Source: Xiphydria camelus (taxonomy: Eukaryota > Arthropoda > Insecta > Hymenoptera > Xiphydriidae). From it: a DNA stretch of 64,000 nucleotides. The translations under genes were made by a program, and so were the position numbers. Below are positions 50,040-62,746 of the stretch, in pieces (the stretch's first letter is position 1; every line of letters starts with the position of its first letter). The stretch is taken from positions 14,558,246 to 14,622,245 of the forward strand of contig OY783200.1 of the NCBI GenBank assembly GCA_963678675.1, written 5' to 3'. The notes beneath the pieces were generated by a model that did no database searches, was not told where the DNA came from, and worked only from the letters and a program-made list of their open reading frames with translations.

Positions 50040-50523
50040 CCTCGGATTTCCGCCTTATAACATAAGATACTATTGGCATATTAGTGGTAAGATTCAAGGT
50101 GTTTGAAGAACCTATTGCACTATTACCAGAAACTGTAGATTTAGTAATTCTAGCTACTTCTAGTTTACATAATTGGCTTATAGCTACATTCAGCATTCAA
50201 TATTTACTTCCGGGCTGAGTGGACACAGAAGATAATACTACTTATCAAGTTGTGCCAGGATCATGGCGTATTAATGGGAGAAATACTGAAGGCATAGGTG
50301 ATATTACCTCTGGAATATCCTCGAATAATTACAGTAATGCAGCTGGACAATTACGAGATTCATATGCCGGCTATGCCGATAGTGGTTCAGTTCCTTGGCA
50401 ATTAAAGATGATAAGTGTGGGATAAAAAAAAAATCAAATTGCATTGACATTAGTTAATAAAAAAAAATTGTTTGATTTATTTTGATGTATTTGGTAGACA
50501 ACTAAGAAAATGTATAATAAATA

Positions 50524-50815
50524 TTAAATATTACTTACCAGATTTGAAGTTGAATTTCTTGAAGCTGTGACGTTTCTTAAAAACCTGTTGGCTATTTCAA
50601 ACCAAACTAATTTTGCTTTATATAGATCATCTCTTCCCGCACCACTTTTTTTGCTTTTTAATATTTTATTCAGTTCTTGACTGGATGCGGTTTTGATTGA
50701 TTTCATCCTCCTACGAATTTCTTCAGTATTTACTTTCATCCCTACAGCATTCAATTCTTCCACAAGTTTTCTCATACTCTCATCCCTAGCATTTCTGTCA
50801 CTATATTTATGCGAT
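50524..50815 (-). pseudogene. MADF-domain protein fragment (Harbinger accessory DNA-binding gene)
   Basis: The reverse-strand frame contains NGSHKYSDRNARDES upstream of an ATG (50775), then RKLVEELNAVGMKVNTEEIR and a KKSGAGRDDLYKAKLVWFEI stretch. This is the helical MADF/Myb-like DNA-binding pattern. It lies tail to tail with the transposase relic, the two-gene arrangement of PIF/Harbinger elements in which a MADF/Myb-like partner helps the transposase enter the nucleus and bind ends. The N-terminus and any BESS motif are not seen, so this is a fragment. Confidence 0.7.
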
Positions 50816-50914
50816 CCGTTATTCTATAATGTATCGTACTTCTCATATATATATTTCCAAAAATTCAATAATACTTTCATTATTTCACATAGCACTGATT
50901 TTTAATTGTTATTA

Positions 50915-51590
50915 TGTATTGGGGTATGGTCTTTTTAGTTATATTAAAAACACAGCAAATATCTTTACTTTCTTTTATTGACTGCGTTTCGGAAGATTTA
51001 TCTTATTAGTTTGGCTGCCTGCTCTATACTGACGCACAAAGCAAAAAGGTCTTGGTCCTCTATTCCACTTGAGATATTCAAAGGATCTCTGTTTTAAGAA
51101 ACGCAGACTACCTGACCTCTCCCAATCTAAATATTTCGACTAGGGCCAAGTGTGGAAAAATACTTAAACCTAACATCTCTTCAAATAATAATAAATAAGT
51201 TTATATAAGAAGTGACAAGAATTGATTTTTGTAATACATTTCCGCAAATATACCCACAGGAATCCTAAAAAATTAATCTAATTAAAAAAATGAACTTAAC
51301 TTATACTTAAGTACCTACTTCATACATTTAAAAAATTAATTAGCTAAGTTTTACCGAGAAACACCTTCCTTACGCTTTCTGGGAATCTACATGGCTCAAC
51401 ATTTGTTGCACGGATTAAGAAACCCAGTGAATCCTAATCAAGTCAGCCGCTTATTTATTATTACCTAAAAATAAAATATTATCAGGTATTATTCAAGGCC
51501 CATTCATTTCCTTAGTTCCACGAATTTGGCTGTTGGTAATGACTTTGTCAGTATATCTGCCAATTGGTTACCTGTAGGAATGTACCATAT
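50915..51590 (-). mobile_element. Copia-type retrotransposon 3' remnant (RNase H end plus LTR)
   Basis: The reverse strand at 51590-51510 reads YIPTGNQLADILTKSLPTAK, the end of Ty1/copia RNase H. Downstream, 51401-50915 has TG...CA ends (TGTTGAGCC to CCCCAATACA), an AATAAA near 50975, and a copia-like position, so it is a probable 3' LTR. The rest of the element is missing past 51591. Confidence 0.6.
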
Positions 51591-51894
51591 TTAGGGGGGG
51601 GGGTCTAACGGGTGGAAAAAAACTCTATTTTTACGAGTTTTTTTAGAGCTATTGTTGAAGTAGATATATTTTAGTGTTCCGCATGTTATAAATCATCATT
51701 CAAACAACATTTTGTAATATTTTTGTAGAAAAATATTGAGAAATAAGCCAGTGATGAAGCATTTTCGAGAACGCCTTTTAGAAAAGATGATCTGCGGTGG
51801 ACACTATGTTTCAGCGTAGAATTATCTTAAATCAAAAAATCAAAGGAATTTAGTTAAAACAGATGTTTTTCTAGACCCCAACGTTTTTCTTTAA
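51591..51894. other. Spacer left of element E copy C
   Basis: A G10 run near 51595 and the string GACCCCAACGTTTTT near 51885, which recurs inverted at about 53660-53675 on the other side of element E. No gene seen. Confidence 0.4.
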
Positions 51895-52153
51895 TTTTTT
51901 TGAAGTGAAACTTCTTTGCTGAGGGTACTAAAATCGCGCGGAATAACGAAATACTGAAATGGAAATCCCCCACTCCAGCGCTCTCGACCATGCCCCATTC
52001 CACCGCTCTTGACCGTGCTTAGCACGGTCGCTGCAGTCATAAATTTATATTACCGTAACGGCGAGGCGGGCGGTATGTTTCGGCACCTTTCCCTCAAAAC
52101 TACCTCGCAGTGTATGTATCTAATTGTAAACTACGGTTAAATTACCGAACTAC

Positions 52154-52659
52154 CACAGAGTACCCCAGAGGCGACACTCTTTTGATGTCGCGCGCACGCC
52201 GCCGTGACCTTGAGGCATTTAAATTGGATTAGCTGCGTTGCCAGACTTAGCAAGTAGTCAAAAGTAAGAAGAAAATCGACGTTGCCATTTATCAGTTGCG
52301 ATATTGTTCTATTAAAAACCCAACTTTAGTTGTTATTTACTTTGTCGGATGGGGAGCTAAAATTAAATATGCACATTTACTCAATCATATTTTATTTACA
52401 TTATTTTACAAATTATTTACAATACATAATTTTCTGTTTTTCAATACATTTTTATTTGCATTGTTATTGTTCTTTGTATTATTATTATCTTTTAAATAAT
52501 AATAGATTCTTAATCTTACTTGCAATTTCAACAAATATTCACGCTTCTCGGGTGTTCTCGGGGATTCTCGGCGTGAGTCCGCCCTTTAAATTGGATTTTG
52601 TATGTATCTCTTCCGTAGTTCAAGTTTTCTTGTCTACTGTCGCCTCTGTGTACTCTGTG
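52154..52659. mobile_element. 506-bp MITE with 7-bp target duplication
   Basis: GAACTAC at 52147-52153 and 52660-52666 flank ends CACAGAGTACCCCAGAGGCG (left) and CACAGAGTACACAGAGGCG (right, complement). The empty site in the 18833 copy confirms the insertion. Confidence 0.85.
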
Positions 52660-53274
52660 GAACTACTGTATCTCTTTGAATCTAATATATCATCAGTAAT
52701 ATTGTGAGTGCAGTATTAAATCATTTGAATTAACCAATACGGTTTAAATCCAACTCTCCACGTGTTCGGTCACTAGTCGTGTCACGCAGTAGTGTCTTCG
52801 GGATTTACGACCTCGAGAAGATCTAATCTTGATCGCACCTGTTAGAACTGTTAACTGGAAACTGAAGATTAAATTAAGCAAAAATCAATCGCTATTTAGA
52901 CTGTGCAGAGGGGGTCCTGTTTGTATAGCTCGAGAGGGTTTCTTGGGGCGATGAAAGCAATTGTTTATATTATGAGGCGACGCGGTGTCGCACCTCCACT
53001 AATAAAGAGGACCAAAGAAAGAAACCAGTCATTGAAGATTCAGATCATGATCCTCGTATACCCTTTTAATCAGTTCCATGGAGAGTGTGAAAAAGTAAAG
53101 ATGTGTCTTCCAAGAGCATTCTAATGAAGAATAGGTATTTTTGGTAGTGAAAACACAGTGCTTTTACTTAACTTCGAACTCCTATTTCCAATAGCACCTC
53201 GACCGAACAATATGATGAATAAACATTAAATAAATATGATTGACTTTTAAGTAACGAAAAATAGCAGAACAAAA

Positions 53275-53547
53275 AAGCAAAACGTGTGGCCGCCACGCGC
53301 GGAAGAAGTGAAACTTCGATACTGCTGGGTAGAAAATAAAACTAAACAAGTAATCAACAATAGTAATACCATGACATTTCAAGATAATGCAGTTCAGAGA
53401 TATGGTTTTAAAAACAATAGTAATACCATGGCATAATAAAAATATCATGGTAGATATTACTATTGTTGATTACTTGTTTAGTTTTTTTTTCTACCCAGCA
53501 ATATCGAAGTTTCACTTCTTCCGCGCGTGGCGGCCACACGTTTTGTT
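53275..53547. repeat. Hairpin with GC palindrome core
   Basis: Arms share AAAACGTGTGGCCGCCAC, a CTACCCAGCA word and ACTATTGTTGATTACTTG, around a ~90-bp centre with its own AGTAATACCATG repeats. Confidence 0.75.
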
Positions 53548-53686
53548 TTCTCCATTTTTAAATGTTTGGTGGATGTTTGAAGTAAAAATTGCGATTTTTC
53601 ACGAAAAAATCCGACATTTTATTGCTGCAAAACACCCTTAATGTAACAAAAATATATATAAAAACGTTGGGGTCTGGTATTATATA

Positions 53687-54280
53687 CAGGGTGTTCGGAA
53701 AAAACACCGACACAGAAATAGGGGTGATAGTTTACGTCATTACAAGTATTTTGATATAAGGGACCTATACCCGCAAGCGCGCGCCCCCTTCTGGAGATAT
53801 CAACTTTTCAAGTTTATAACGACCGAGGTTGATCAAAGTAGAATAATATTTTTAGAAACATATGTTATCAAGATGGTAACGAATATTTAATTTTACGAGA
53901 TACAAAAACAATGTACTACAGCAAATACTCAAAATGACGGCCACTCATGTCCATGCAACATCGGAAACGATTCTGGATAGATGTGCCACTGCGGAAACTG
54001 CTTGCGGAAAGGATAACCGCTTGGCTCAAGTCCTTGTACTTTTCGAAGATGATGCGGATACAAGGAGTTTTCATTTGTTTTTCAATTGTACAGGTAGACA
54101 AAAAACTCTACAATACAATATTATTCTACTTTGATCAACCTCGGTCGTTATAAACTTGAAAAGTTGATATCTCCAGAAGAGGGCGCGCGCTTGCGGGTAT
54201 AGGTCCCTTATATCAAAATACTTGTAATGACGTAATCTATCACCCCTATTTTTGTGTCGGTGTTTTTTCCGAACACCCTG
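53687..54280 (-). mobile_element. TA-flanked MITE with transposase tail
   Basis: TA at 53685-53686 and 54281-54282. Ends CAGGGTGTTCGGAAAAAACA and its complement, with ~150-bp arms. The non-palindromic centre (about 53920-54060, reverse strand) reads NRFRCCMDMSGRHFEYLL, which looks like the very end of a mariner-type transposase. It is likely an internally deleted mariner relative. Confidence 0.8.
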
Positions 54281-55158
54281 TATATAGAAAGTGTGTACAA
54301 AATTTGAAAAGAATCGGTGCAGTAGTTTTCAAATAACGATGTCCACGGGCTTTTAAAACTTGGTTTCGAGACAAAAGCGTTTAAGGTAGTTCCTCCGCGA
54401 CGACCTCAACCAAAAGTTACATACCATGTTCATGTTTAAAATATTGATAATTGGTTTAATTAGTAGTAAATAAAATTAAAAACTACGCAATATTAACTCG
54501 GTACTAATAGATAATACGATGGATATATCATTTATTGCCGTAACATATATTCTATATTGTGTTTTTGATCTACCATGGCCAGTAAACTTTTTGCCGGGAC
54601 TGTCCGGGCTTTGCCCCAATACACGAAATAGCTTGAATATACAGACGACGCACTCTTCCGGGTGCGTATGTAGTCCAGGCGTCGGGGTTTTATTGACCCA
54701 AAAATTCCTAAGAGAGATTTTTTTTTCTATCGCTTCTTTTCATGTTTAAGTAGACAAATATCAAAAATGGGCACCAAAATTCGGCCCGGAACATTTTGTT
54801 TAAACAAATGGAAGGGGAAATTTTATTGTTTTTGTTGATACCTCCGAAAATATTCATTCCACAGAAAAATTATAACAAACTAAATTGTTCAATACTAAAT
54901 TCTCCACAAAAAAGGTATCTACATTTTTTTCAATCAGAGCAATAGTTTAAAAAATATAACCCTGCGAAAGAGGCATGCGGCGCTCGAATTCTTGCATCAC
55001 GCCAGCGGAGGAGAGTGCTTCGATCGGGTGAGTCTACGATATATGGAAAACAGTTTAAATAATTATTTTTTGGGAAGGAATTTCAAAGGAAAAAAATTAG
55101 TAGAATAACGGAATAGTATTCGATTTATTCAAAATATGTACTACACAAAAACCTTTTT
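54281..55158. other. Spacer
   Basis: AT-rich; a GC-richer stretch at 54590-54690 has a short forward frame without family resemblance. No element ends seen. Confidence 0.4.
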
Positions 55159-58100
55159 TTACTCGATATTTCTTCTCTCTCGTTGGGGTTCAAGCTGCGG
55201 CGATAGTGCCGGAAGTTCTACCATCAGTATTCCAGATTCCCCAGTTTCCTCAATTCCCTCCATTTCTTCAGTTTCTCCAGTGTCTTCAGAGTCTTCAACC
55301 TCGTCATCGGACATATGAATGGTCAAAATCTCTTCTAGATCAATATCAATAGCTTCGTCGACGTCTGTTTCTATCTCAATTTCTACTTTCTTGACATTAG
55401 TGCAACGTCGACCCTCGCAATGGGAACAGATAATCGAACAATTTAAGCCAAGCTTACGACAATCGCACTATCCCTTGCATCCACTTCGGCAATTGCAACT
55501 TATCTTCAGCAATGCTGATGGTGCAGCTTCCTTCTCCATGGTTACTGGGAGCAAGCCGTTGACAGTACGTTTCCAACCCCATTCTATTGGTTCCAAATGA
55601 ACGTCTTGCCAGCTCTGTATTTAATGGTAGACTCTATATGAATGCTGCCGTGCTGCTGCCCGAGTAGGTGGCAAAGAAGCTAGATTGTATGCTTTTTTGG
55701 ATACTGCATTTTTGAAACACAGATATCTCCATTCATCCAAGTAATACCTATCTTTGGTTCGTGCTCCATATAAAGCGATAATAAATTTTTCCCCAGCGAT
55801 TTCTAGGAAGTCGGGATGAGAATCTTGGGCAAGGAATGATTCAAGTATTTTCTGCGGATCTAGATCCTTCGCTAGTAATTTTATAAGCTTCAGTTTTCCC
55901 ATTCCAAAGAATGCAGAGGTGATATCACAACCACTGAATGCATGAATGAATAAAATGAAAGCTCGGATCGATAGATACTTAAAACTATCTGTGCTGTACA
56001 ACCTTTCTTCAGTTTTTCCTCTACCAGGTTTCAAGAAGTGGATATTGGAATCCACAGGATTCCGAGCTGTCAGTATTACCAAGATATCAATATCTTCTCC
56101 CACAATTATGACTTCATCATGGTGAGGGGAGATCTCCATGGCAGTAGTTACTATTAACGTGTCAGCATCTTTATAGGCCTGTTTATATGTGAAACCAACA
56201 TCCTCAAGTTTTTCTATCAGTAACTTTATAAGTCTGGTCTTATTGCTGTCGTTGGCGACGAATTTATCTTGGGAAACCATCGCTACCATACTCAGGTCAA
56301 AAAATGTATCCGCAGATGTTTGTTTCTGCTGTCGGCGTAGCCTTTCAGCGTATTTTGTGCTTTTCATTGTCGCATCAACTGGATACCCATCAAATACGAT
56401 GATGCTTTGAGGCTGGTAATACTTCTGGACATATTCGACGTATTTATTCGTAATCTGCTCGAAAGGTTCTTTCTGTTGCCAGGATACTCGATGCAACAAA
56501 TAACCACCATCAACAACATGGATGCAATTTTTAGAAGACAAATCCACGTGTCGTGGCTCAAAACTATCATACAGGGAGATTTTCGTATTTTTACTCATGC
56601 CCAGTTCATTAAACAATGAGAGAGGGCACGGCGATAATTCATAATCCAAATAAGTTTTTAGTTCTTCGGGGCTTTTATTCACGAGAGAAATTCGCTGGAA
56701 CAACAGCAGAGGATCCACTGAAACGACTTCATCGCGAATTGTTATTGATGTATGAGCATTTGCCAGCGATTTCACTCTGGCTTTTCTGGAGAGCTTGATA
56801 TCAGCAAAATTCATTCCAACCGCTTCTTCCATCAATTTCATTCCTACTTCGTGAGTATCCTGGCAGTTGATAATGTCAGTACCTTTTACTTCTGTGCTCA
56901 GTGACATAATTTTAAGGGTTTCCGGGAAAGGGAGATGAATAGAAAACCAGTCAGTAAATTCTCGGAGATCCTCATTATCTCGTTCTATTGTAGCAGGTCT
57001 GGCGTCTGTGTGTTGCTCTGTGGTACCAAAATAAACTTGACAAAATTGACTAATTTTGTCGGTCACTTCGATGACAGTGGGCATACCAAGTATCCATTTT
57101 GCCAATACACTATCTGTTGTTCCTCGACCTCGGGTGAACCCTCCGCTGCTCTTGGAATCTTTCATCAAGGTCTGCTCAATAGTCATATCAGACCAAATGC
57201 CAGCCCAAAATTTCTCTGAGCGTCTGATTGTAAAGAAACCTTCTGTAACGAATTTCTCGTATTCGTCAGCAGCTAGTTTTTGTTCCAGTTGAAACATGTC
57301 TTGAAGATACAATTGAGCTGATTTTGCATATGGCAAATGTCCACTTGCATGGAAAAACGGTAACATTCTCTGGATACTCACTAAATGTAATGCCCAGTTC
57401 CCCATTCTCTCAGCGTTGATAAATTGCTTAATTGTCGTCACCATCTTGAAATACTGAATCCACAGCTTTGAAGTAGATCCCAGGTTCTCCAAGTCACTCA
57501 CAGTGCCCATGAATTTATCTACAATAGTTTGAATAGCGACGCTCTCACATTCTTCAAAAATTGTATCAGAAGACAATAAATCCTGCAACTGTGCGTCGCC
57601 ATCGGCAGACAGGTCTGTCTTTGTTAAAATGATTTTCGCCAATGCCAAATGGACAAGCAGGTGAGCTCGGATGGCTCGCGAATAAGCATGTCCACTGAGC
57701 ATCTTATCCACAGACGATGCAGCGTAGGCAATGCTGAAAAGTTCTTTAAGACCGCTATACCATCCATGATGAATCCAATTACTCCCATATATGACATCAA
57801 AATGTGGAATCCTCCAAGTCTTATTTGAATGTCACATATATCTGAGTTGAATACATTCAGAGAGCCACGATTTCCCTAGCTTTGTGATAGAGGGGTTGAT
57901 CGAATGTAACAAAACATATATTTTGCTTCTGTCGTATACATTTATCAAATGCGTGATGAAGAGCAGTGTAAATTGTGTCGTAATTGATCGGCGGAGCTGT
58001 AATGAAGGGGAGAAAAATTATCCGTGATGGTGAGTAAGACAGATGAGAAGTGATGCCTTCCATGAAGCCGTGCCATCCTGGCAGACTTCGAGACGTATCT

Positions 58101-59060
58101 TTTGATTTTCCATACAGCCAGGTAAATTCTATTGGTGATAACTTGATCTCTGCATCAATTGGATGTAGGTCGTTAAGTTTTGCTACAGTTACTAGTGAGA
58201 GACCCCGCCTGGGGTCTTTTCCCAACGTCTTTAAAGGAGTGGTCCCATACTTTCCAATGCTATGCGCAGCAGGGATTTTCTTTAGCCGTGGGATACTACC
58301 TTCAGTCACCACTGAGGTCTTTGGAGTAACATACTGGATCCCACCCATTGCATGAAATGTATTAAGTCCACCACCGTAGCAACGTTATTATCAGCATTAT
58401 CGAAGATAAATTGGATAAAGGAGTCAGACATGATATGAGTTTGAGGGTGTACGATAGCTGAGGTTTCGAATAACACTGCTTCTTCATACGTTGCTGAAAC
58501 TCCCAATGAGGATAACAGGTTTAAGAGAACTCGAGAACCATATTTTCGATTCAATACTGTTCCCAATCCCACTTGCAGTGAAGAAAGGAAAGATCTTGGT
58601 CGGGTAGCTGCGATAATAGCGTGTGCAATCGATATGATTTTTGGTTTCCATAGTGCCGGATTTCCCTTCTTATGTTTAAGGATAATCGTGTCAAGGAAAA
58701 GTTTCAATGTTTCAGGTATATCACTCTCCACATTTTTCAAGAATTTATGGGATGATGGATACTTATCTATTTCATAAATCGTTGACCTGATGTCATCTAA
58801 GATTATACTAGCTACCTCATAGACCACCCTCTTCCGTTCTTCTTGAATGTTTTTACTATTTTTTGTGTAAAATGCATCACCAAGAATTTTATGACCTATG
58901 CCTCCTTCTTTGCATTCGAAGTGATAATTATTTCATCCTCATATTTTTCCTGCAATTACTGTTTAATTGTCGCTACACTAGGAGTTTCATCCTCGTATTT
59001 TTCGATTAAATCCTGCAGAGAGAACTGACATTCCTCACGATGTTCTTCGAGGTAGGTGGA
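55159..59060 (-). pseudogene. Large FEN1/XPG-like PIN nuclease protein gene with C-terminal cysteine-rich domain, broken
   Basis: From 59060 downward: an N-terminal piece with LQDLIEKYEDE, then 58827-58306 (RKRVVYEVASIILDDIRS), 58348-57857 (MGGIQYVTPKTSV, FTWLYGK, CFVTFDQPLYHKAREI) and a 696-codon frame 57711-55621. In that frame residues ~395-600 have FEN1-like acidic sites: VVDGGYLL (~395), IVFDGY (~437), DADTL (~515), GEDIDILVI (~540) and FSGCDITSAFF (~592). The same frame runs on past a TAA (55621-55623) to a cysteine cluster (CNCRSGCKG, stop TAG 55468-55470, CDCRKLGLNCS) and an acidic tail ending at 55159. Frame changes lie near 58360, 57860 and 57755, and the N-terminus has stops. Similar unnamed proteins occur in insects and cnidarians (memory). 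A nuclease role is inferred only from motifs. Confidence 0.7.
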
Positions 59061-59194
59061 TATGAAATCAATTGTTAGTCGTGCTTAGCTCCACAGGTCG
59101 GCCAACAGATCTTTCAGATTTCACATGAATCTTGAATTTATTGCTACACGATTCATGATACCTTCCCACAGCCGCAATCAAATCAATGACACTA

Positions 59195-59235
59195 AGGGCC
59201 GGTTTTACCAAAGCTAAGTTATAACCGAGAATAAA
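59195..59235. repeat. GGGCCGGTTTTACCAAAG motif
   Basis: Resembles the tip of the MITE at 48793 (GGGCCGGTTCCACAA), but no partner end was found; possibly one end of a larger element containing the CT tract. Confidence 0.35.
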
Positions 59236-59895
<660 letters not shown>

Positions 59896-61700
59896 TCTTT
59901 ATACCTGGTATAAAAGCGCAGGCGTTTTACCAGCTCCAAGTTTGCCTGAGATACTATTCCAGGTATAAGCGTTGGCCATCCAAAATTATTTTTAGGTTGG
60001 TAGTAAGAAGTACGTACTACGCATGACATTTGGTCGTTTTGACAGCTGTTCCGGCGCGATAAACGAAATTCGAGTTGTTATTCTCAGTATAACCTAACTA
60101 TTTGTTTGACGTCTTTATTCTTTCATGACATAATCATAACCTGATCGTTGTGGTAAATTGTTATTAATTTTGAAATAGAGTTGATTGATGTACAGTTTTT
60201 AATCATCTGACGATGACATTGACGTATTACAAGAATCAGAAATCCGAAGAAAATATATGCCCTGTAAATAAAAGATATCTATAACAATATATTTATATTT
60301 TCGTAACAATAACTTTATTTTCGAGTCGTCGATAAAAGCATCAGGTACAAAACACGTCCAAACATTCGATATCTCACCAACAACAATGTGTTCAGTCTCA
60401 AAAAACTATGAGGGTCGTCAATAATAGTAATTACAACGTAAAATTGCACCATTTGATCCAAATCTCGTATCGGACAAAATATATTCTAAAATCTATAAAC
60501 TTTTAAATTGTTACAACTTAAGATTTATCACGCGGTGACATTACTCGGAGATTACATAGAGCGGTACAATGTCATCGTTTTTTTAAGTATACGCGACCCT
60601 ATCTAAAAATTATATAAAGAGCGTTGTAAGACTTGATGTCTAGTGCCGAGGTATCTTACAAAAGTGTATCAATGCAAATCTAACATTTTTTCATATTCTA
60701 CATCGTACGACGGATGTATCACTTCTGCTCCTGAAAACTCTGCAATCACGCGAATTGAAGAAAGGTATAATGTCTACCTAGATAAATTTAAATGTTACTT
60801 ATATAAGACAATGCAATGGTAGATGACTTCTTTGGTTGATATTATTGGATACCGTTGAGATTCTCGCGATTCTCGAAATTTTAAATTTAAACTTGCATTT
60901 TCTGAGTAAAAGAGCGAAGAGAGAAAACCAAATTTTCCCGACGTTTCTATGAGCTTCTATTCTCCTATTAAAAAAGAACTATAATCTAAAATATGTCGCG
61001 CGAAATTACCTAGCAAGGAAAGACTCATTTATAAAAAAAGAAGAGAGATTTATTAATTTTGATTCTCCAGAGCTCTGACTTAGATAAAATTATAATCATG
61101 ATTCAATCGCACGCGTGGAAAGGAAGGCTACAATAGCCGTTCCTCGGAGTACCGACCGACGCGAAAATGCTGCGACCTAGAGAACTTGAGCATCATCGAG
61201 TTCTTAATCTAGAACGAATTATCGAACGTCAACGTCGCGGTGGAATTTCTACTGTCCGGCGATTGCATTGCGATATATCGTTTCCGCGTAAGATCTCTTG
61301 AAGGTCGTTGCAAGAGCTATTTTCTCGTTTGGCTCGCAAAGATCTCTCACCCGACGATCTGAAAACCACGTTTAAAAGCCCACTGTGAACAAAATCAATC
61401 CTTCGCAGCCACGACATTCTGACAATGCGAAACTCCTCTTTGTTCCTGGCTATTCGGTGGCCACGCGATCTAGGTTCGGATCTCCCCGGGGTCGTAAATC
61501 CCGGGTACACGTGAGTGACGCGGCTGGCAAACTAACCGAACTACCGGAAGGTATCTTTCAACCTATCGGCTGTTTCACAATGATTTTGTACTGTATTTAT
61601 GCTAAAATTAACGATATATTTAACAACAGAAATACAGACTACAATTTATTGATTGAATTGATTATTCTAGCGTTTATATATATACTCGCTGAATGCACTA
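59896..61700. other. AT-rich region without recognised genes
   Basis: A palindromic TACCTGGTATAA near 59902 and a GC-richer patch at 61370-61560 with CTCCCCGGGGTCGTAAATCC. Small open frames only. Nothing else supported. Confidence 0.4.
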
Positions 61701-61701
61701 T

Positions 61702-61901
61702 AGTTCCGCGATACCTTGTTTGACTCGGCCAAAAGAACCTTGGTGGTCTTGACGACTGCGAGATAGGTTAGACACGGAACACAACGCGTTACTGACTTGG
61801 GAGTTCTGCGATACCTTGTTTGACTCGGCCAAAAGAACCTTGGTGGCCTGTACGACTGCGAGATAGGTTAAACACGGAACACAACGCGTTGCTGACTTGA
61901 T
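61702..61901. repeat. 100-bp tandem duplication
   Basis: Units start at 61702 and 61802 and share GCGATACCTTGTTTGACTCG and ACACGGAACACAACGCGTT, with a few differences. Confidence 0.9.
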
Positions 61902-62742
61902 GCTTGATGGTCTCTAGTACATTGAAGCAAATACGGCTGGTTTCGGCTTATATTAACCGTCCTTTGGTAGGCGAAAGGGGTAGCGTTGCTTGACGCTATG
62001 CACCCTTATTGGTCGAAGGAGAAATGTCGGGGGAGCAGGCGATGACGCTAGGAACCTTCTAGAGTCGGTAACCAAGAAGCGGGTGTACCGTGGCTACCGT
62101 GGGTACCGTGGTGAACGGTACCCGCGTGACGTATCCAACGTCCAAGAGTGCCGGACGCTCTTTCTCGATCGTGAGGAAGCGTCCGGCTACCCTGAAATGG
62201 CTAATCGTCGGATCGGAATGCGCCAGGTATAAGGTTCTCCCCGATCGGTCATCGCCTGGATTCGACATTCCTACTTTCGAGACTGCTTATTGTAAAGATT
62301 ATGCGGTCCACATTAAAGCTTGTACCGAAGGGAATAACGCGTCGAGCACCGTTCCATACCCACCTTCCAGGAAAGCGCGAACTCGGGTTGTTTGCCATCG
62401 GCGTAATTGCCGAAACAAACCCTTTCCTCGAAGGTAGGATTAGCGGTAAATGGTTGAATTTTCGATCAGGCTATTTTGGGGTTCCGTCGTTCGGTGCGAC
62501 GGAACACTGGCGAATTAAAAGTTTACCGCGATAAAATTGTTTAATCGTACCTTGTGACGAGTTTCAATTTGACTTTGTCGATGTTTTTCAGTATGTCGCC
62601 CATTGATTTCTGGGAGATCAGTAGCGGTTTATGCCGATCGACGAACTTGTAGTCCTGTGAACTAGCTCTCCTCGCGATGTTAGGAGTCGTCAGAGGTTGC
62701 AGAGGTGGCGGCATATAATAATAACTAATTAAAAGTTTTAAC
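61902..62742. other. GC-richer unassigned region
   Basis: Short repeats of a TACCGTGG word at 62087-62115. Forward frames 61990-62232 and 62090-62437 overlap in different frames and have no known motif. The reverse-strand frame at 62541-62740 (RHKPLLISQKSMGDILKNID) is protein-like but unrecognised. It could be an LTR or transposon fragment. Confidence 0.35.
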
Positions 62743-62746
62743 ATTA

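Larger units (their letters stand above)
48050..50425 (+). pseudogene. PIF/Harbinger (HARBI1-like) transposase relic, shredded by insertions
   Basis: Forward pieces in family order: WNFPNCCGAIDGKNVQ (about 48138-48185), then SGSKFYN (to 48223), VLFGMVDADYRFNYVDVGCN (about 49290-49350) with SNDSAIF, a short LLKPYS piece (about 49580), FNYRLSRARRIVQNAF (about 49628-49675), and a C-terminal stretch with LPETVDLVILATSSLHNWL (about 50125-50180) and VDTEDNTTYQVVPGSWR (about 50219-50270), ending about 50425. The first DG and the VD block carry catalytic aspartates. Five separate hairpin insertions or insertion clusters plus an in-frame TGA (50217-50219) break it. The Gypsy element cuts its left side, and no N-terminus was found left of it. 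Confidence 0.8.
51895..53547 (+). mobile_element. Element E, third diverged copy
   Basis: It begins TTTTTTGAAGTGAAACTTC and GAGGGTACTAAAATCGCGCG like the copy at 18833, includes GGCGGGCGGTATGTTTCGG (about 52067) and the GTGCAGAGGGGGTC stretch (about 52902), loses similarity near 53012 and ends with a hairpin of the same core family (53275-53547). A MITE (52154-52659) is inserted in it. Confidence 0.6.
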
